A stretch of 7,914 nucleotides of DNA from an uncultured Eubacteriales bacterium (GTDB lineage: Bacteria; Bacillota_A; Clostridia; Christensenellales; Aristaeellaceae), in the NCBI GenBank assembly GCA_902766515.1, contig CACXEB010000418.1:1-7914 (forward strand), given 5' to 3'. Below are positions 6,523-7,914 of the stretch, one piece after another. Below the pieces are notes generated by a model. It had not been told where the DNA came from and ran no database searches. It saw only the letters and a list, made by a program, of their open reading frames with translations. The position numbers and the translations under genes were made by a program. Position 1 is the stretch's first letter. Each line of letters opens with the position of its first letter.

Positions 6523-6531
6523 TGTTATAAT
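6523..6531 (+). promoter_or_regulatory. Extended -10 promoter for the rightward membrane-protein/peptidase genes
   Basis: The sequence TGTTATAAT is a perfect TGn-TATAAT extended -10. No good TTGACA lies 16-18 nt upstream; the nearest candidates are ATGCAT-like, which is usual for extended -10 promoters. Transcription would start near 6538, leaving an ~80-nt leader before the ATG at 6618. The leader includes a short possible hairpin (CGCCG at 6543-6547 with CGGCG at 6557-6561). Confidence 0.65.
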
Positions 6532-6617
6532 CCGGATGGGAACGCCGGACGTCGGACGGCGGGAAATGCCGTGCAGCGTGAAGCGGCTCGCGCGAACGGG
6601 GGGAGATTCAGACAGCC

Positions 6618-7430
6618 ATGGAGCGGAGATTCAATGTGTCGGAACCGGCGCGGAAAGTGATCAGGGGAACGCTGATCGCCCTGGGCTGCGCGCTGGTGTG
6701 CCTGATCGCCGCGGCTGTCTGTCGCCATGTCAAAACGGCTTCCGTATACCGGCAAGCGGAGATCATGATTGCTGACGGCCGGTACGCGCAGGCCGGGGAG
6801 CTGCTGGAGACCATCAGGGACAGCAGCTACCGGGACACGGCCGGGCTGCTGCTTCTGTGCGAGGCGTACGGGCGGTACGAGGCCGGCGACAGCCTGTATG
6901 CTTACCGGCTGCTGGAGCGCGCGTCGTTCAGTCATCAAACGCCGGAGCGGATGGCCGCCATCGCCGCGTTCAGGACAACGGCGAAGCAGGAATACGAGGC
7001 GCATCAAAAGGCGGTCCGGGAACGGGAGCGAAAGGCGGAGGAGGAAAAGATCCGCAAGGGCGTTCCCTACGTCGGTATGTCGGAGTACGATATCCATAAG
7101 ACCTCACTCGGCAGGGCTTCCGATGAAGTCCGGCATAACCGCGAGGTGAAAAACGGGCAGCAGCTGATCGCCAACCTTTACGATTTCTACGAGGGCGGCA
7201 GGCGCATATTCACCGCCCGGTGCATCGGGGGCATCGTCACGGAGGTCTGGGATCATCGCGGCGCCGCCGGATCGTCCGCAAAGCAGAAAACCGGGAGGCA
7301 GCCGGTCACCGATCATGATCCCTCCGTCAGCGATTTTACGAACCCCGAGGATTGTTACGACTGGTATTACGACGACTTCTTCGATTACGAGGAAGCGGAG
7401 GCATATTATTACGACCATGGCGGCGTGTGA
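6618..7430 (+). CDS. Uncharacterised membrane-anchored protein with TPR-like, BamE-like and acidic Tyr-rich segments
   Basis: I do not recognise a named family. The 270 residues show, in order: a short basic N-terminus (R3, R4, R12, K13, R16); one hydrophobic segment (~17-36), probably a membrane anchor or uncleaved signal with the rest outside; two to three helices with a TPR-like pattern (42-105, YRQAEIMIADGRYAQAGELL); a highly charged helix (118-147); and a compact domain (148-211). In that domain GVPYVGMSEYDIHKTSLG followed by FTARCIGGIVTEVWD resembles the GM-x-V-x-LG and closing beta-strand pattern of SmpA/OmlA/BamE folds. A polar linker and an acidic aromatic tail end the protein (241-270, with DWYYDDFFDYEEAEAYYYDH). 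The start at 6618 has a G-rich Shine-Dalgarno (GGGGAG ending at 6605) at a rather long 12 nt spacing. It lies 12 nt before the peptidase gene, so the two are probably cotranscribed. Its role could be extracytoplasmic scaffolding or binding. Confidence 0.8.
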   Translation: MERRFNVSEPARKVIRGTLIALGCALVCLIAAAVCRHVKTASVYRQAEIMIADGRYAQAGELLETIRDSSYRDTAGLLLLCEAYGRYEAGDSLYAYRLLERASFSHQTPERMAAIAAFRTTAKQEYEAHQKAVRERERKAEEEKIRKGVPYVGMSEYDIHKTSLGRASDEVRHNREVKNGQQLIANLYDFYEGGRRIFTARCIGGIVTEVWDHRGAAGSSAKQKTGRQPVTDHDPSVSDFTNPEDCYDWYYDDFFDYEEAEAYYYDHGGV

Positions 7431-7442
7431 AAGGAGAACGCG

Positions 7443-7914
7443 ATGAAAAAGATCGGACTGGATACCTTTATGGATTTCCGGATGCTTTCCTCCCTGTCAT
7501 TTTCCCCGGACGGCGGGAAGCTGGCCTATGTGCTGACTTGCATTGACCGTGAAAAGAAGGAATATGTTAGCCGGCTCAGGCTGCGCGCCGGCGATGACGA
7601 CCGCCCGATGGTCAGCGACGGCAAAGTCGGGGAGTTTTTCTTTGAGGACGCGGAGCACCTCCTCTTCGCCACCGACCGGCGCGGCGAACAGAAAAAGGAC
7701 CAGGACAAGGAAGACAAGGCGGCGTCCACCGTGCTGTACCGCCTGCCCCTTACCGGCGGCGAAGCGGAAAAGGCGTATGAGTTTCCGCTGGACGCGGGCA
7801 GCTTCAGGCTCCTGCCGGACGGCAGCCTGCTGATGACCGGCGAAATTACTACGGCGGATCCCGACCTGTATCTGCTCGAGGGGGACAAAAAGAAGAAAGC
7901 GCTCGAGAGGCTCG
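7443..7914 (+). CDS. S9-family (prolyl oligopeptidase/acylaminoacyl-peptidase-like) serine peptidase, N-terminal part
   Basis: The frame stays open to the right edge, giving 157 residues of what is normally a 600-700 residue enzyme. AAGGAG (7431-7436) lies 6 nt before the ATG. The visible part matches the start of S9 peptidases common in Clostridia: LSSLSFSPDGGKLAYVLT (15-32) is the first WD-like propeller blade, followed by EFFFEDAEHLLFATDRRG (64-81) and LYRLPLTGGEAEKAYEFPL (98-116). A lysine/acid-rich insert (83-93) lies between blades. The alpha/beta hydrolase domain with the Ser-Asp-His triad would be downstream, so catalytic competence cannot be judged. There is no signal peptide, so it is likely a cytoplasmic oligopeptide hydrolase. 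Cotranscription with the membrane-anchored protein is suggested by the 12-nt gap. Confidence 0.82.
   Translation, partial: MKKIGLDTFMDFRMLSSLSFSPDGGKLAYVLTCIDREKKEYVSRLRLRAGDDDRPMVSDGKVGEFFFEDAEHLLFATDRRGEQKKDQDKEDKAASTVLYRLPLTGGEAEKAYEFPLDAGSFRLLPDGSLLMTGEITTADPDLYLLEGDKKKKALERL

Larger units (their letters stand above)
6249..6617. other. Divergent intergenic region (369 nt) holding promoters for both sides
   Basis: No convincing protein gene lies here. The DNA is visibly more AT-rich than its flanks. It contains two leftward sigma-A-like promoters, one rightward extended -10 promoter, a spaced inverted repeat in the leftward leader, a possible six-codon leader ORF, and dyad and direct repeats near the rightward promoter. 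The leftward leader would be about 107 or 173 nt depending on the promoter used; the rightward leader would be about 80 nt. Confidence 0.75.

Noticed and set aside
6491..6775. A 94-codon plus-strand frame over the rightward promoter
   Set aside because: It begins upstream of the predicted transcription start and overlaps the 270-residue protein out of frame, with no RBS.

Overview
The window reads as chromosomal DNA from an anaerobic, probably gut or rumen, member of the Clostridia. The reasons are a SpoIIE-type phosphatase beside an [FeFe] hydrogenase, an oxygen-sensitive Fe-type alcohol dehydrogenase, a GH78 alpha-L-rhamnosidase, strong AAGGAG-type ribosome binding sites, and GC-rich codons with AT-rich promoters. 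This placement is inferred from gene content; no rRNA or other taxonomic marker is present. There are no tRNAs, insertion sequences, CRISPR arrays or phage genes.

Region 1 (1-2792, + strand) is the end of a tightly packed redox-signalling operon. It holds the last ~65 residues of a probable PAS-containing sensory [FeFe] hydrogenase (HydS-like), a SpoIIE/PP2C-type phosphatase with an extra C-terminal domain, and a compact 473-residue [FeFe] hydrogenase with many Fe-S cysteines and complete H-cluster cysteine motifs. The first two overlap by 8 bp, and the third starts 9 nt after the second. The set resembles the known pairing of sensory (group C) [FeFe] hydrogenases with Ser/Thr phosphatases and a second hydrogenase. 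It suggests that H2 or redox state is sensed and passed to a phosphoprotein.

Region 2 (2793-2852) holds a perfect 18-bp inverted repeat that sits between convergent genes and probably terminates both transcripts.

Region 3 (2853-6248, - strand) is a two-gene carbohydrate operon: an Fe-type alcohol dehydrogenase of the YqhD/BdhA kind, followed 42 nt later by a cytoplasmic GH78 alpha-L-rhamnosidase. Together they could release L-rhamnose and reduce an aldehyde such as L-lactaldehyde made from it, although no rhamnose kinase, isomerase or aldolase is visible here.

Region 4 (6249-6617) is a divergent promoter region. Two tandem sigma-A promoters with TGn extensions face the dehydrogenase. A TGTTATAAT extended -10 promoter with dyad and direct repeats upstream faces the right-hand genes.

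Region 5 (6618-7914, + strand) encodes an uncharacterised membrane-anchored protein (TM segment, TPR-like helices, charged helix, BamE-like domain, acidic Tyr-rich tail). It is followed 12 nt later by the N-terminal beta-propeller part of an S9-family serine peptidase that runs off the window.
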